Assembly: GCA_046154185.1 (NCBI GenBank)
Contig: JBJXGE010000004.1
Span: forward strand, 1 to 64,000
Reading direction: 5' to 3'
DNA length: 64,000 bases
DNA from: JBJXGE01 sp046154185
Lineage (GTDB): Bacteria > Planctomycetota > UBA8108 > UBA1146 > JAJFFE01
In this document: positions 25,869-33,800 of the stretch, one piece after another
Position numbering within the stretch: the first letter of the stretch is position 1
How the letters are laid out: the number at the start of each line of letters is the position of its first letter
Made by a program: the position numbers and the translations under genes
The notes under the pieces: model-generated
Told to the model about the DNA's origin: nothing
Database searches by the model: none
What the model saw: the letters and a program-made list of their open reading frames with translations, nothing else

Positions 25869-27791
25869 TCAGTGTTCGTCGAGCAACGTAGCGCGCAGCA
25901 ATCCTTGGAACGGTGCGGGCGCACCATCCGTCGGCGCAACGACCGGCTCGCGAAATGGTTCGTCCCGCGCATAAAGCGCAAAGCGATGCTCGAGATCTCG
26001 CAGGATCGAGGCGTCCCATGCCTGGGAACGCGCGGCCTCGATGAGTTCCGCGAGCACGACACGCGCGCCGTCGAAATTGCCCTGCGCGGCGAGCGCCGCC
26101 GCGTGCGTATCGATCAACATCGCTGGCGGTCCCGCGGTGAGAAACGAAAAGGCGTCCATCACGTGCTTGAGCGCGAGCGACCGCTCACGATCGTCGACGC
26201 CGGGATGGGTCGCCAACAACCACGCGAGGTTGTTACGCGCATCGACATTCGTCTCGTCGATGTGCACCGTGCGTTGATAGGCCATGATCGCTTTCGCCGG
26301 TTCATTCAGCCGCTCATGGACGACGCCACGCCAGAAAAACGCGTCGGCGTCGTTGACGTTTTGCTGCGTCACTTCTCGAAAGTGCACGGCTGCGGCGCTG
26401 AAGGCGCCTTGGCGGGCGCGAAGGACTCCCAAGTTGAAATGCGCATCGCTGTATTTCGGCGTCAGTCGAAGCGCCGCTTCGAATGCGAGCGCCGCCTCGT
26501 CGCCGCGGCCGCGCAGCGTGAGCGCTTCGCCCCGATTGTTGTGGGCCCGACTATTGTGCGGGCGCTTCAGCGTCGCATCGGTCCACAGCGCGAGTTCGTC
26601 CGCATAGAGTCGCTCGCGACTCCGCGTCGCGAGCGCGAGCGGGGTCAAGGTCGCTAACAACAAGACGAGGATCGCCGCGCGCGGCAGGGCCGGCGGGCGC
26701 GCCGCGGCGGGCGCCTTCGGCCCCTGCCAACCCAGCCGCCGCGCGAGTTCGGCGGTAGCGATGAGCGTCAGCGCGATGACGCCGAGTAGCGGCAAGTACA
26801 TGCGCCGTTCGGCGCCGACTTCGCTCACGATGGGAACGATGCTGGAAGTCGGCGCGAGGAGGACGATCGTCCACCAGCACCAAAAACCAGCACGCGGGCG
26901 CCGCACGGCGAACGCGATCGCAACTGTCGCGATGAGCGCGAGCAGCGCGAACGGCAGTGCGACCTCGCCGAACGTGGTCGGCTGCGCGACGCCATAGTCG
27001 ACGGTGAGCGCAGTCGGCCAAAAGCAGAGCCGCAGGTAATGAACGATGAGCTCGCATTGAGCGAACAGGTAGTCGCCAACTCCGACGCCGAGCCCATAAC
27101 CCGCGGTTCCCGCGCGCGCGCCCCATGCGACTGCCGCCAAGACGCCGTAGCAAAGCGCGAGCGCAACGTAGTACCGCGCGCGCGCGCGCCACAACGCCCG
27201 CCAACTGTCTGCGTGAAACGTGCGGTCGTAGAGCAACACCAAGACCGGCGCCGCCACCATCACTTCCTTTGACAGCATGCCGGCCGCGCACGCGCAAACG
27301 CTGACGACGAACCACAACGCGGCGGCGCGCGAACCGACCGCGTGGCTCGTCGCCCGTTCAAAAGCGTACAACGTTGCGATGCAGCAGAACCCCATCAACA
27401 GCTCGGTGCGTTGCGTCACATACGTGACGGCCTCTGACTGCAGTGGGTGCGCGGCCCAGGCAGCGGCGCACCAAAAGGCCGCGGCGAACGGGCTCGGCCA
27501 AATCGCGCCGATTCGTTTCAGCGCGCGCTTGAGGAACGCAAAGACGAGGAGTGTCGTCGCGCCGTGAATCGCGATATTGAAAACGTGATAGCCGAACGGA
27601 TCGAGTTCGCCGAGCCAATCGTTGAACGCAAACGTGAGTTGCACGAGCGGGCGGCCACTCAACGGCGTCGTCGTCGCGGCTTTGAGACCGAGCGTCTCGA
27701 AGTCATCAAAGAAGAAAACCCCATCGAGTCCGGGCATGTGCGCCCAGAGCACCCAAAGGACCAAGAGCAAGGCTGGGAAGATTCGGTTCAT
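25869..27791 (-). CDS. Polytopic membrane protein with C-terminal TPRs (TMTC/O-mannosyltransferase-like)
   Basis: 640 aa. The N-terminal ~390 residues form about ten membrane helices with the family opening of TMTC-like proteins: FFFDDFETLGLK in the first periplasmic loop (Asp pair), GRPLVQLTFAFNDWLG, GYHVFNIAIHGATTLLVF, HPLQSEAVTYVTQRTELL. The C-terminal ~200 residues carry TPRs (PHNSRAHNNRGEALTLRG; YSDAHFNLGVLRARQGAFS; AKAIMAYQRTVHIDETNVD). Relatives are GT-C-fold glycosyltransferases or uncharacterised planctomycete proteins. The donor would be lipid-linked. The stop region overlaps the next minus-strand gene upstream: ATG 27791 overlaps the methyltransferase stop at 27788, so they are coupled. 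Confidence 0.7.
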   Translation of the reverse strand: MNRIFPALLLVLWVLWAHMPGLDGVFFFDDFETLGLKAATTTPLSGRPLVQLTFAFNDWLGELDPFGYHVFNIAIHGATTLLVFAFLKRALKRIGAIWPSPFAAAFWCAAAWAAHPLQSEAVTYVTQRTELLMGFCCIATLYAFERATSHAVGSRAAALWFVVSVCACAAGMLSKEVMVAAPVLVLLYDRTFHADSWRALWRARARYYVALALCYGVLAAVAWGARAGTAGYGLGVGVGDYLFAQCELIVHYLRLCFWPTALTVDYGVAQPTTFGEVALPFALLALIATVAIAFAVRRPRAGFWCWWTIVLLAPTSSIVPIVSEVGAERRMYLPLLGVIALTLIATAELARRLGWQGPKAPAAARPPALPRAAILVLLLATLTPLALATRSRERLYADELALWTDATLKRPHNSRAHNNRGEALTLRGRGDEAALAFEAALRLTPKYSDAHFNLGVLRARQGAFSAAAVHFREVTQQNVNDADAFFWRGVVHERLNEPAKAIMAYQRTVHIDETNVDARNNLAWLLATHPGVDDRERSLALKHVMDAFSFLTAGPPAMLIDTHAAALAAQGNFDGARVVLAELIEAARSQAWDASILRDLEHRFALYARDEPFREPVVAPTDGAPAPFQGLLRATLLDEH

Positions 27792-28456
27792 GGTGTAGTC
27801 GGCGCTCTCAATCCGTAGATCTGCTCACGCATGTGCGGCAATTTGAACTCGCGATAGTGATCTGGGTCGGCGGCGAGCAAGTCGGTCGAGTGTAGGAGTT
27901 CAATGTGAAAGTGGCCGCCGAAGTGCGCGTGCACTTCAGCAGCTTCCACACTGTAAGGTGGGCCGGCGCGCAGCTCTTGTGGGTACTCGCAAGTGACCAG
28001 CACCGCCGACAAGCCCGGTGCCCACCATCGGAGCAGCTGTCGGGCGTACTCCACGCGTCGCGCGGGCGGCAGTGCGATGAGCGCCGCGCGATCATAGATC
28101 GCAGTAACCGCGCTGGTGTGCGCTGGGTCGAGCGCGAAGAAGTCGCCGCAGAAAGTCGTGATCGCGCGCGATCGGTAAATGCGGAACGGCGGGCAGTCAG
28201 TGACCTCGATTGGGCGCGTGTGCTCACGGTGAAAATCGACGACCGCTTGTTCGACGAGCTCCGCCGCGACGACCTCATGGCCGCGCGACTCGAGCCAGAC
28301 TAAGTCACGGCTCTTGCCGCTGAGCGGCACGAGAACGCGCGCGTCCGCTTGCACGAGAGTGGGCCAAAAGCGGAGCAGCGCCTCGTGCACGACCGGTCGA
28401 TGGAAGCCGATGCGATGCTCGCGCCAGCGCTCGTGCCAGTAGGCGTGCTCGCTCAC
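27788..28456 (-). CDS. Thiopurine S-methyltransferase (TPMT) family SAM-dependent methyltransferase
   Basis: 222 aa from GTG 28456, 5 bp after the pyruvate kinase stop and with GGAG ~9 bp upstream. This gives the family's typical start (VSEHAYWHERWREHRIGFH) and length (~218 aa). Motifs: ARVLVPLSGKSRDLVWLESRGHEVV (SAM-binding loop), VAAELVEQAVVDF, FFALDPAHTSAVTAIYDRAA, and LVTCEYPQELRAGPPYSV. It methylates S, Se or Te compounds; bacterial members often detoxify metalloids. It forms a tight minus-strand operon with pyk upstream and the membrane TPR gene downstream. Confidence 0.88.
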   Translation of the reverse strand: MSEHAYWHERWREHRIGFHRPVVHEALLRFWPTLVQADARVLVPLSGKSRDLVWLESRGHEVVAAELVEQAVVDFHREHTRPIEVTDCPPFRIYRSRAITTFCGDFFALDPAHTSAVTAIYDRAALIALPPARRVEYARQLLRWWAPGLSAVLVTCEYPQELRAGPPYSVEAAEVHAHFGGHFHIELLHSTDLLAADPDHYREFKLPHMREQIYGLRAPTTP

Positions 28457-28461
28457 CGGCG

Positions 28462-29937
28462 CTACTCCAGTCCGGTCCATTCTCCGACGTTGTGGACCAT
28501 CATCATGTTGGGCGGTCCCATGCGATGCGCGGGCGCGCCCATGAGCAGCACCATGCAATCGCCCGGTTGAGCGAGGCCATCCTTGAGCATTTCCTCGTCG
28601 AGCCGGGCGAGCAGCGCATCGGTATTACCCACGGGTTCGATCAGATAGGAGCGCACACCCCAAGCGAGCGCGAGCAGATTGGAGAGTCGTTGATTGGTCG
28701 TAAAGACGACGATTTGACGCGGCGGCCGCCGTTGCGCCGTCAGCAGCGCGGTATGTCCAGAACGAGTGAACGCGACGATCGCGTGCGCTTGCAGATCGTG
28801 TGCGACCTGACACGCCGCATCGGCCACGGCCTCAGGCGTGCTGAGAGTGTCGCGATCGGCGCGGCGCGTCGTGATCGGCGGTCGATTGTAGTACTCGGTC
28901 GTCCGCAGAATTCGCACCATCATTTCGACCGATTCGACGGGGAAGCGGCCGACCGCCGTCTCCTGCGACAACATGACGGCGTCCGTGCCATCGAGTACGG
29001 CGTTCGCCACGTCGCTCGCTTCCGCGCGCGTCGGGCGCGGATTGCGCGTCATGCTTTCGAGCATTTGAGTGGCGGTGATCACCGGTTTTCCGAGCCGATT
29101 CGCTTCGCGGATGATGCGCTTTTGAATCGTCGGCACTTCTTCCGGCGAAAGCTCGACGCCTAGATCCCCGCGCGCCACCATGACGCCCCACGATTCATCG
29201 AGAATGCCGCGCAAATCTTCGAGTGCTTGGGGTTTCTCGATCTTGCTGATAACGCGAATATCGGAGTTCGGGTCGAGCTCGCGAATGAGTGCTTTGAGCT
29301 CGGCCACGTCCGAAGCGCGCCGCACGAACGAGAGCGCGATGGCGTCGACGTGTTGCGCAATGGCGAAGCGCGCGTCATCGCGGTCCTTCTCAGTGAGTGC
29401 CGGCGCCGTCACGTGGCTGGCGGGAAGATTGACGCCTTTGCGCGCTTCGATCACCCCATCATTCTTGACAAGACAACGCACTTTGCCGCGCTCAACGCTC
29501 AGCACTTCGGTCGCGACGCTGCCGTCATCGATCAAGAGTGGATCGCCCGCGCGCACATCTTGGTCGAGATTCTGGTGGTCAACGCCGATCTCGTTGCTGC
29601 TCGTGCTGCGACCGGGCACGAACTCCAGCACTTCATCTTTGCTAACCTGTCGCGGCAAGCCCGGCCCCGGCAGCGTGCGGATTTTCGGCCCCTGCAGATC
29701 GAAAAGTACCGCCACCGGCCGACCCACTTCCGCCGCCATGCGGCGCACGCACGCGATCGTTCGACTGTGCGCTTCGTGGTCACCGTGCGAGCCGTTGATG
29801 CGCGCGCAGTTCATGCCTTGGCTGATCAGCGCTCGGATGATTTCCGGTGAGCTGGAGGCGGGGCCGAGCGTCCCGACGATTTTCGTACGGCGGCGGTTAC
29901 GGAGACTGTGATCGTCGAACACGCGCGAAATCGACAT
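28462..29937 (-). CDS. pyk: Pyruvate kinase
   Basis: 491 aa from ATG 29937; a longer in-frame N-terminal extension has no support. Near-canonical: RRTKIVGTLGPASSSPEII, CARINGSHGDHEAH (usually RxNxSHG; here INGSHG), LFDLQGPKIRT, ISKIEKPQAL with the catalytic Lys, VMVARGDLGVELSPEEVP, KPVITATQMLESM, PTRAEASDVANAVLDGTDA, MLSQETAVGRFP. It converts PEP and ADP to pyruvate and ATP. The usual Asn-Phe-Ser-His segment reads Asn-Gly-Ser-His. The gene is first in a three-gene minus-strand operon and divergent from kbl. Confidence 0.96.
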   Translation of the reverse strand: MSISRVFDDHSLRNRRRTKIVGTLGPASSSPEIIRALISQGMNCARINGSHGDHEAHSRTIACVRRMAAEVGRPVAVLFDLQGPKIRTLPGPGLPRQVSKDEVLEFVPGRSTSSNEIGVDHQNLDQDVRAGDPLLIDDGSVATEVLSVERGKVRCLVKNDGVIEARKGVNLPASHVTAPALTEKDRDDARFAIAQHVDAIALSFVRRASDVAELKALIRELDPNSDIRVISKIEKPQALEDLRGILDESWGVMVARGDLGVELSPEEVPTIQKRIIREANRLGKPVITATQMLESMTRNPRPTRAEASDVANAVLDGTDAVMLSQETAVGRFPVESVEMMVRILRTTEYYNRPPITTRRADRDTLSTPEAVADAACQVAHDLQAHAIVAFTRSGHTALLTAQRRPPRQIVVFTTNQRLSNLLALAWGVRSYLIEPVGNTDALLARLDEEMLKDGLAQPGDCMVLLMGAPAHRMGPPNMMMVHNVGEWTGLE

Positions 29938-30109
29938 GCGCGCAGGATGCGTGGCAAGTTGACAAAACGCAAGAAGTTCAGGGGCGCTCGGCGCGCTTGC
30001 GCGACCTTTCCGCGCGTGCCCGGCTTGAGTAGCATGCGCGGCGTTTGAGGCTCCGATGCCAATCGGCCGACCCGGCGTGGTGCGCGCCGCCGCCGCGAGA
30101 GGATCCAAC

Positions 30110-31303
30110 ATGTACACGCAACGCGACTGGTTGAACGCGGAGCTTCGCGCCATCGAAGCGGCGGGAATGACAAAACACGAGCGCGTCTTGCTCGGTCCGC
30201 AGGGCGCGCAGGTAAAGACGGCCACCGGCGACGCGCTCAATTTTTGCGCGAACAATTATCTCGGACTCAGCAGCCACCCGGAAATCCTCGCGGCCGCGCA
30301 CGCCGGGCTCGAGCGCTACGGCTACGGACTGTCGTCGGTGCGCTTCATCTGCGGCACTCAAGAGATTCATAAGCAGCTCGAGGCCCGCATCGCTGAGTTC
30401 TTGGGGACCGAAGACTCGATTCTCTACAGCTCTTGCTTCGACGCCAACGGCGGACTGTTCGAAACGTTGATGGGCCCCGAAGACGCGATCATTTCGGACG
30501 AGCTGAATCACGCGAGCATCATCGACGGAGTGCGGCTGAGTAAGGCGCAGCGCCTGCGCTACAAGACCATCGACATGGCGGACCTCGAGCGTTGTCTGGT
30601 CGAAGCGCAAGGGGCGCGCTTCCGCCTCATCGCGACGGATGGCGTCTTTAGCATGCATGGCGCGCTTGCGCCGCTCGACCGCATTTGCGACCTCGCCGAA
30701 AAGTACCGAGCGCAAGTGATGGTCGATGATTCGCATGCGACCGGTTTCGTCGGCAAGACCGGCCGCGGCACGCCCGAGCACTTCGGCGTGCGGGAACGAA
30801 TCGACATCATCACGAGCACGCTCGGCAAGGCGCTCGGCGGCGCGAGCGGCGGGTTCACGACGGGCCGGCGCGAGATCATCGCGCTCTTGCGTCAGCGCTC
30901 GCGACCGTATTTGTTTTCGAACACGCTGCCGCCGCCGATCGCGGCCGCCAGTATCAAAGTCCTGGAACTGATCGACCGCGAACCCGAACGGGTGGCGCGC
31001 GTGCAAGAGCACACCCAGAGATTCCGTTCGCGCATGACGGCGGCCGGCTTCGGTATCCCGGCGGGCGTTCACCCCATTGTGCCGATCATGATCGGCGACG
31101 AGCGTCGCACCATGGACCTGGCGAACGCGCTCAACCGGCGGGGCATTTTTGTCGTGGGTTTTTCGTACCCGGTCGTGCCGCGCGGTCAGGCGCGCATCCG
31201 CGTGCAGATTTCCGCAGGGCACTCGACCGCGCAAGTCGATCAAGCGATTGACGCGTTCGTCGCCGAGGGGCGGGCGGCCGGAGTGATTGCTCCCACACGT
31301 TGA
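30110..31303 (+). CDS. kbl: Glycine C-acetyltransferase (2-amino-3-ketobutyrate CoA ligase)
   Basis: 397 aa from ATG 30110 with GAGAGGA upstream; same length as E. coli Kbl. Alpha-oxoamine synthase signatures: FCANNYLGLSSHPE, GYGLSSVRFICGTQEIHKQLE, SSCFDANGGLFETL, DELNHASIIDG, VDDSHATGF, and TSTLGKALGGASGG with the PLP Lys at residue ~240. It catalyses glycine + acetyl-CoA to 2-amino-3-oxobutyrate in threonine-glycine interconversion. No threonine dehydrogenase gene is adjacent. The stop codon nearly abuts the alpha/beta hydrolase ORF, so the downstream genes are probably co-transcribed. Confidence 0.93.
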   Translation: MYTQRDWLNAELRAIEAAGMTKHERVLLGPQGAQVKTATGDALNFCANNYLGLSSHPEILAAAHAGLERYGYGLSSVRFICGTQEIHKQLEARIAEFLGTEDSILYSSCFDANGGLFETLMGPEDAIISDELNHASIIDGVRLSKAQRLRYKTIDMADLERCLVEAQGARFRLIATDGVFSMHGALAPLDRICDLAEKYRAQVMVDDSHATGFVGKTGRGTPEHFGVRERIDIITSTLGKALGGASGGFTTGRREIIALLRQRSRPYLFSNTLPPPIAAASIKVLELIDREPERVARVQEHTQRFRSRMTAAGFGIPAGVHPIVPIMIGDERRTMDLANALNRRGIFVVGFSYPVVPRGQARIRVQISAGHSTAQVDQAIDAFVAEGRAAGVIAPTR

Positions 31304-31338
31304 GAGCTGCGTCGGTCGTAATGCCGAGCCGAACGATA

Positions 31339-32193
31339 ATGTCGACCCGAACGATGGACTATGAGATTCCGGTGGCGTCCGACCGTCGCGTTTGCGGGTC
31401 GATCACGCTTCCACCGCAGTGCTGGTGGCCAGCGCCGGTCGTGCTGTTCTGTCACGGCTTCAAAGGTTTCAAGGACTGGGGCGCTTGGCCGCGTTTTGCC
31501 GAATCGCTGGCCGCGCGCGGGTACCTCGTGAATCGAATGACGTTTTCGTTGGCAGGAGTGAGTCCGCGCAGCGACCGTCAGGACGAACCAGAGAAATTCG
31601 CGCGCAACACGTACGGCGCGGAGCTCGAGGATATCGTGGCGACGCTCGCCGAGCGCGAGCGCTGGGGCGTGCCGGTCGGCGCGCTGGGCCCGGGCACGGC
31701 GATCGTCGGGCACTCGCGCGGGGGGATGACCGCGCTCTTTTTTGCCGCGGAGGCGGGGCTTTCGCACGTGCAAGCGATCGTGTCGATGGCGGCGCCGGCC
31801 GACCCTTTGCCGTTTTCGGCCCGCGACCTCGAGACTTGGCGGCGGACCGGGCGGCTCCCGGTCTTCAACGCGCGGACACAGCAGGAACTGTATCTCGACC
31901 GATCGGTGCTCGACGATTATGAACAGCACCAGCAGCGATACGACTTCATTCGCGCGTTGGGGACGAGCGCAGTTCCGACGCTCGTCTTGCATGGCGACGC
32001 GGACGTCGTCGTACCGGTCGCAGCGGCGCACACGATCCACACCGCAATCTTGCGAGCGCCGCGACGGCTCACCATACTTCCGGGCGCGAATCACACGTTC
32101 GGCGCTGCACACCCAGGGCCGATTGAAAGCCCGGAGCTCACGCGCGCGCTCGACTGCGCCGTCGACTGGCTGGAGGAGTACGTCCCGCGATGA
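31339..32193 (+). CDS. Alpha/beta hydrolase family protein
   Basis: About 284 aa. Starts at 31300 (TTG), 31321, 31339 and 31354 are all in frame, and none has a clear ribosome site. Alpha/beta-hydrolase features: PVVLFCHGFKGFKDWG (oxyanion HG), TAIVGHSRGGMTALF with nucleophile Ser in GHSRGG, LVLHGDADVVVPVAAA with the acid Asp, and GANHTFGAAHP with the catalytic His. The family is that of dienelactone-hydrolase/acylaminoacyl-peptidase-like esterases. The substrate is unknown. Its stop overlaps the start of the next gene (ATGA), so it is co-translated with the E1-alpha gene. Confidence 0.82.
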   Translation: MSTRTMDYEIPVASDRRVCGSITLPPQCWWPAPVVLFCHGFKGFKDWGAWPRFAESLAARGYLVNRMTFSLAGVSPRSDRQDEPEKFARNTYGAELEDIVATLAERERWGVPVGALGPGTAIVGHSRGGMTALFFAAEAGLSHVQAIVSMAAPADPLPFSARDLETWRRTGRLPVFNARTQQELYLDRSVLDDYEQHQQRYDFIRALGTSAVPTLVLHGDADVVVPVAAAHTIHTAILRAPRRLTILPGANHTFGAAHPGPIESPELTRALDCAVDWLEEYVPR

Positions 32194-33290
32194 AGCGTTT
32201 CCCGCCGCACGACCCGCCCGAATATCTCGAATGGGCGGCCGACCCAAAAATCATGTCCGTGTATCGCGACCAGATCCGGGCGCGGCCCGAGACGCGTGCT
32301 GCGTATGAACAGCTCGGTCGCGAGGGTCTCGGTCGCCTGTATCGCGGAATGGTGCGTAGCCGACTTTACGATATCGCGCTCAAGCGCTGGGTCCGGACTG
32401 GTGTGTTGACGAAAGCGTGGCTCGGCATCGGCGAAGAAGCCGCCACGATCGGGGCCGTGCATGCGCTCGAGGCGACCGACGTGATCGGTCCGATGATTCG
32501 CAATCAAGCGGCGTGTTTTGAAAAAGGGATCCCGCTCGCCGATTGTTTCAAGGTCTATCTCGCGACCGGCGACACCATCACGCGCGGCCGCGACTTGCAC
32601 ATCGGCGATTTGCGGTGCGGCGTGGTTTCGCCCATCAGCCACGTCGGGGATTTGGTGCCGGTGCTCGCGGGATTTGCGCTCGCGTTCAAGAATCGCGGGG
32701 AAGCGCGCGTCGCCCTCACGTGGTGCGGCGAGGGCGCGACGCGCACGGGCGCCGCGCACGAAGGACTCGGACTAGCGGCGGCGCTTCGGCTTCCACTGAT
32801 ATTGATCGTGCAAGACAACCAAGTCGCGCTCGGCACGCGACGCGACGAGCGCTTTGAGGCCGCGTTGCGGGCGCTGGCGGCGAGTCACGGCGTGCGCGGC
32901 ATGGAGTGCGACGGCAATCACGTGCTCGATGTTTATCAGAGCGTGCGCGCCGCGCGCGCTCACTGTCTCGCGGGGAACGGCCCGGTCGTGCTCTACACGC
33001 GTACGTTTCGCATGGGCGGGCACGCGACGCATGATGAGGCGGAGGCGCGGCGGCTTTTCGATCGCGCGGAGTTTCGCTACTGGGGCGCGCGCGATCCGAT
33101 CGCGTGTTTCGAAGAATTCTTGCGCGGCGAGTCGACGCTCGGCGCGAATCCAAGCGCAGTATTGACGGAGTGGGAGGATGCCGTCTTCGCCGAAGTCGAA
33201 GCGGCCGCGGCGGCGGCCCTGCGCGCAAAAACGACCGCGCCGCCGGAGCCGCATCTGCTCGCCGGCGGCGCAGTATCGATCGTCGGTTGA
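32190..33290 (+). CDS. Thiamine-diphosphate-dependent 2-oxoacid dehydrogenase E1 component, alpha subunit
   Basis: 366 aa. E1-alpha pattern: LYRGMVRSRLYDIALKRW, GIGEEAATIGAVHALE, VIGPMIRNQAACFEKG, DLHIGDLRCGVVSPISHVG, and the ThDP motif GEGATRTGAAHEGLGLAAAL ending at VQDNQVALGT. The motif starts GEG rather than the usual GDG, and ends DNQ rather than NNQ. FRMGGHATHDEAEARR replaces the usual RxxGHS-D-phosphorylation loop. It belongs to pyruvate, branched-chain or acetoin dehydrogenase complexes. No beta subunit, E2 or E3 gene is nearby, which is unusual. Coupled to the alpha/beta hydrolase gene upstream. Confidence 0.85.
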   Translation: MKRFPPHDPPEYLEWAADPKIMSVYRDQIRARPETRAAYEQLGREGLGRLYRGMVRSRLYDIALKRWVRTGVLTKAWLGIGEEAATIGAVHALEATDVIGPMIRNQAACFEKGIPLADCFKVYLATGDTITRGRDLHIGDLRCGVVSPISHVGDLVPVLAGFALAFKNRGEARVALTWCGEGATRTGAAHEGLGLAAALRLPLILIVQDNQVALGTRRDERFEAALRALAASHGVRGMECDGNHVLDVYQSVRAARAHCLAGNGPVVLYTRTFRMGGHATHDEAEARRLFDRAEFRYWGARDPIACFEEFLRGESTLGANPSAVLTEWEDAVFAEVEAAAAAALRAKTTAPPEPHLLAGGAVSIVG

Positions 33291-33304
33291 GTCGGCGCGC
33301 ACAC

Positions 33305-33679
33305 CTACATCGAGAAGCTCGTGCCGCAACCGCAACTGCCGGTGGCGTTCGGATTCTGAAACACGAAGCCCCGCCCCATCAGGCTTTCTTTGAAATCCAT
33401 CACGACGCCCTTGAGAAACAAGTAGCTCTTCGGATCGACGACGACTTTCGCGCCGTCGCAATCGAAGACTTTGTCTTCCTTGCGAATGTCATGAACGACT
33501 TCGATGCCGTACGACATGCCGGCGCAGCCGCCGCCTTGAACGTACAGGCGTAACGCTTCGACGGTCGCGGTCGCAGCGCCGGTCGATTGGGATGCGACAC
33601 CCGACGACAGCGGTTCACTCGCCGCTTGGGAAATGAGACGCTTGATTTCGCGCTTCGCACTGTCAGTGATCTGAATCAT
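33305..33679 (-). CDS. HesB/IscA-family A-type iron-sulfur carrier protein
   Basis: 124 aa from ATG 33679 with a perfect TAGGAGGA ribosome site. Starts MIQITDSAKREIKRLI. All three conserved Cys are present: one in QGGGCAGMSYG and two in the C-terminal GSCGCGTSF. SYLFLKGVVMDFKESLMGRGFVF is typical. It assembles or delivers Fe-S clusters to apo-proteins. Compared with IscA/ErpA it has an inserted Ser/Ala/Thr-rich stretch of ~20 residues near positions 20-40. A cysteine desulfurase gene lies 5 kb away at 38581-39732 on the same strand, with the Cys-rich gene between them. Confidence 0.93.
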   Translation of the reverse strand: MIQITDSAKREIKRLISQAASEPLSSGVASQSTGAATATVEALRLYVQGGGCAGMSYGIEVVHDIRKEDKVFDCDGAKVVVDPKSYLFLKGVVMDFKESLMGRGFVFQNPNATGSCGCGTSFSM

Positions 33680-33746
33680 GAATCCTCCTAACGGCAGCCG
33701 GGCTTCGGTGCCCACGATTCTAGCGAGCGACCGAGCCGGTAGACAA

Positions 33747-33783
33747 CTCAAGCCTACACCGAGGTCGTCGGCATAGGCTTGAG
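33747..33783 (-). terminator. Hairpin after the Cys-rich gene, possible factor-assisted terminator
   Basis: CTCAAGCCTA (33747-33756) pairs perfectly with TAGGCTTGAG (33774-33783), extended by CCGA/TCGG inside after a 2-bp mismatch. It lies ~18 bp beyond the stop of the minus-strand gene ending at 33801. There is no U-tract on either strand, so it may only protect or pause the mRNA end. Confidence 0.4.
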
Positions 33784-33800
33784 CAGCGAAGTGATCGCGA

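Noticed and set aside
29938..30255. 106-residue upstream extension of pyruvate kinase
   Set aside because: It overlaps the divergent kbl start, and the pyruvate kinase fold begins at RRTKIV after ATG 29937.
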